This document shows positions 4,556-5,899 of a stretch of 5,899 nucleotides of DNA, one piece after another. Made by a program: the position numbers and the translations under genes. The notes beneath the pieces are model-generated. The model was not told the DNA's origin. It did not search any database and saw nothing but the letters and a program-made list of their open reading frames with translations. Source of the stretch: Clostridia bacterium. GTDB taxonomy: Bacteria > Bacillota_A > Clostridia > Lachnospirales > Lachnospiraceae. Numbering within the stretch: the stretch's first letter is position 1; the number at the start of each line of letters is the position of its first letter. Location: the NCBI GenBank assembly GCA_012515365.1, contig JAAYYM010000371.1, forward strand, positions 1 to 5,899, written 5' to 3'.

Positions 4556-5899
4556 ATGATGGAAGAAAAGAAAAAATGGAAAACAGCAAGAATTTTATGT
4601 GGCATCATGGCGTTACTACTTGTAATCGCGATTCCGATCTCCATCATGATAAGAGATGGATACGGGCAACAGGAGAAATGGGCCTGTTTACCACAGACGA
4701 TAGACAAAGAAGTAGATGTTTTTTTCATTGCACCAACAGTATATTTCGGAGATGATACGCATTTTAATCTGAGTCTTAAGGATGAAGAAACAAAGACTAA
4801 ATTTGTCGGTGCGATCCAAATGGAAAAGGGAATATATGATGAGTCTTGTAATTTCTATGCACCGTTTTACCGTCAGGCAGCATTAAATGTTTATACAATG
4901 CCGCTAGAGCAACAAAGTAAGTACATGGATCTGGCATATAAGGATGTCAAAAAGGCATTTCACTATTATTTGAAACACTACAACACAGATCGACCGTTTA
5001 TCATTGCGGGATTTTCGCAAGGTGCACAGATGAGTCTGCGTTTATTAGAAGACTATTTTGCAGAAGAAGAGTATCAGAATCGGCTGATCGCGGCTTATGT
5101 TATTGGAGGCGCAGTCACGGAGGAAGATCTTATCAATTACCCACACTTGAAAATGGCGGAGGGAGAAGCGGATACAGGATGCATCATTTCTTTTAATAGT
5201 GAAGCTGAACATACGACGACATCTTTGATCGTACCGACTGCTACTCTTGGGATAAACCCATTAAACTGGAAAACAGATAGTACGCCGGCAGAGGCAGACT
5301 TAAATCAGGGGGCATGTTTTACTGGATATGATGGAGAAATAAAAGAAGAAATTCCATACCTTTGTGGGGCTTATCTTGACGAGAAGCGTGGAACATTGAA
5401 AATAACCGGAATTGAAGAATCAGATTATCCACCAGGACTTGATATGTTTGACCCAGGTGTTTATCATATTTATGATTATCAGTTTTTTTATCGAAATTTG
5501 CAGAAAAATGTGGCACTGCGCGTCAAACAATATCAGACCCTGCAAGCACTTAAGAATAGAAACAAAGAGGCAAAAGCAACGGTGGAAACTGATTTGAGTA
5601 TCGAGACAAAGCCGGAAGTGGGGAACATGGCGGTTAATGTGACTAGTGCTATGATGGATGAAGCATATTGGCTCGATTTGTGTCAAAACAAAGAAGAACT
5701 TGTGATGAGCATACAGGATGTGCAGATTTTTAATGAGAATCATACATCAGCAGTAAGCAAATTCGGTTACACCTATTATGCACAGGGTGTAGAAAAAGAG
5801 ATTATCAGTCGAGACGAGCTGCTGAGTTTATTGAATCAAAATACAAGCTATCAAAATGACCGCTTTCTCAATGGCAAAGAAGTAGAACCGGAATTTTAT
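4556..5899 (+). CDS. membrane-anchored DUF3089 family alpha/beta hydrolase, extended C-terminus (runs off right edge)
   Basis: The 448 visible codons stay open to the window edge. Residues 1-10 are basic and about 12-32 are hydrophobic, with no clear cleavage site or lipobox, suggesting a signal anchor and an external catalytic domain. The hydrolase domain spans about 42-330. KWACLP and VDVFFIAPTVYF (53-64) form the entry strand. CNFYAPFYRQA (98-108) and AYKDVKKAFHYYLKHYN (127-143) follow, then the nucleophile elbow AGFSQGAQ with Ser154 inside G-F-S-Q-G. GVYHIYDYQFFYRNL (301-315) supplies the likely catalytic His304. These are hallmarks of DUF3089 (PF11288), an uncharacterised branch of the lipase/esterase fold; the substrate is unknown. 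Residues after about 330 exceed the usual end of the domain and resemble nothing I recognise. It has its own promoter and a long leader, separate from pfp. The family is likely; the hydrolase role is inferred from the serine motif. Confidence 0.85.
   Translation, partial: MMEEKKKWKTARILCGIMALLLVIAIPISIMIRDGYGQQEKWACLPQTIDKEVDVFFIAPTVYFGDDTHFNLSLKDEETKTKFVGAIQMEKGIYDESCNFYAPFYRQAALNVYTMPLEQQSKYMDLAYKDVKKAFHYYLKHYNTDRPFIIAGFSQGAQMSLRLLEDYFAEEEYQNRLIAAYVIGGAVTEEDLINYPHLKMAEGEADTGCIISFNSEAEHTTTSLIVPTATLGINPLNWKTDSTPAEADLNQGACFTGYDGEIKEEIPYLCGAYLDEKRGTLKITGIEESDYPPGLDMFDPGVYHIYDYQFFYRNLQKNVALRVKQYQTLQALKNRNKEAKATVETDLSIETKPEVGNMAVNVTSAMMDEAYWLDLCQNKEELVMSIQDVQIFNENHTSAVSKFGYTYYAQGVEKEIISRDELLSLLNQNTSYQNDRFLNGKEVEPEFY

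Noticed and set aside
4477..4728. Minus-strand 83-codon frame opposite the hydrolase start
   Set aside because: Its reading is the antisense of the hydrophobic anchor of the hydrolase. It has no ribosome site and no recognisable domain.
5420..5743. Minus-strand 107-codon open frame
   Set aside because: It lies wholly opposite the DUF3089 coding sequence, is rich in His, Phe, Ile and Cys as antisense frames often are, and has no upstream ribosome site.
1..5899. tRNA, rRNA or a complete transposase or integrase gene
   Set aside because: No cloverleaf pattern, conserved rRNA segment or transposase/recombinase motifs were seen on either strand.

Overview
The window looks like chromosomal DNA from a low-GC, gut-type Clostridia, most likely Lachnospiraceae. 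The basis is AT-rich composition, strong AAAGGAG-type ribosome sites, a long-form pyrophosphate-dependent phosphofructokinase, a BspA-type leucine-rich-repeat surface protein remnant, and a DUF6061-like small protein. The genus cannot be fixed from the sequence alone.

Positions 1-1330 (minus strand) hold a compact efflux operon transcribed towards the left edge: a MarR-family regulator, a 70-residue single-pass membrane protein with a strongly basic tail, and the first 172 codons of a MATE multidrug transporter that runs out of the window. The operon promoter (TTGACA, 17-bp spacer, TATGCT) has one arm of a perfect 15-bp inverted repeat in its spacer and the other just past the expected start site. 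This suggests an autoregulated, ligand-relieved repressor circuit like S. aureus MepR-MepA, with an extra small membrane protein.

Positions 1330-2410 read as a graveyard of accessory DNA. They contain a small DUF6061-like gene (minus strand), two short open remnants downstream of it, a structured GC-richer non-coding block with a strong hairpin, and a frameshifted C-terminal fragment of a BspA-type leucine-rich-repeat protein (plus strand). A 14-bp tandem duplication lies at the end of that fragment. Short blocks shared between 1409-1458 and 2036-2112 may mark the ends of a decayed element.

Positions 2410-4245 (plus strand) hold a complete single-gene unit: a good sigma-A promoter, a ribosome site, a 552-residue PPi-dependent phosphofructokinase (pfp) and a strong rho-independent terminator.

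Positions 4246-5899 (plus strand) hold a second unit. A TTGACA promoter, whose -35 box is framed exactly by perfect inverted arms, is followed by a leader of about 230 nt with 19-bp tandem repeats. Next comes a membrane-anchored DUF3089-type alpha/beta hydrolase with an unexplained C-terminal extension, open at the right edge.

No complete novel system is evident. The best leads are the small protein inside the MarR-MATE operon and the regulated leader plus extended hydrolase at the right end.
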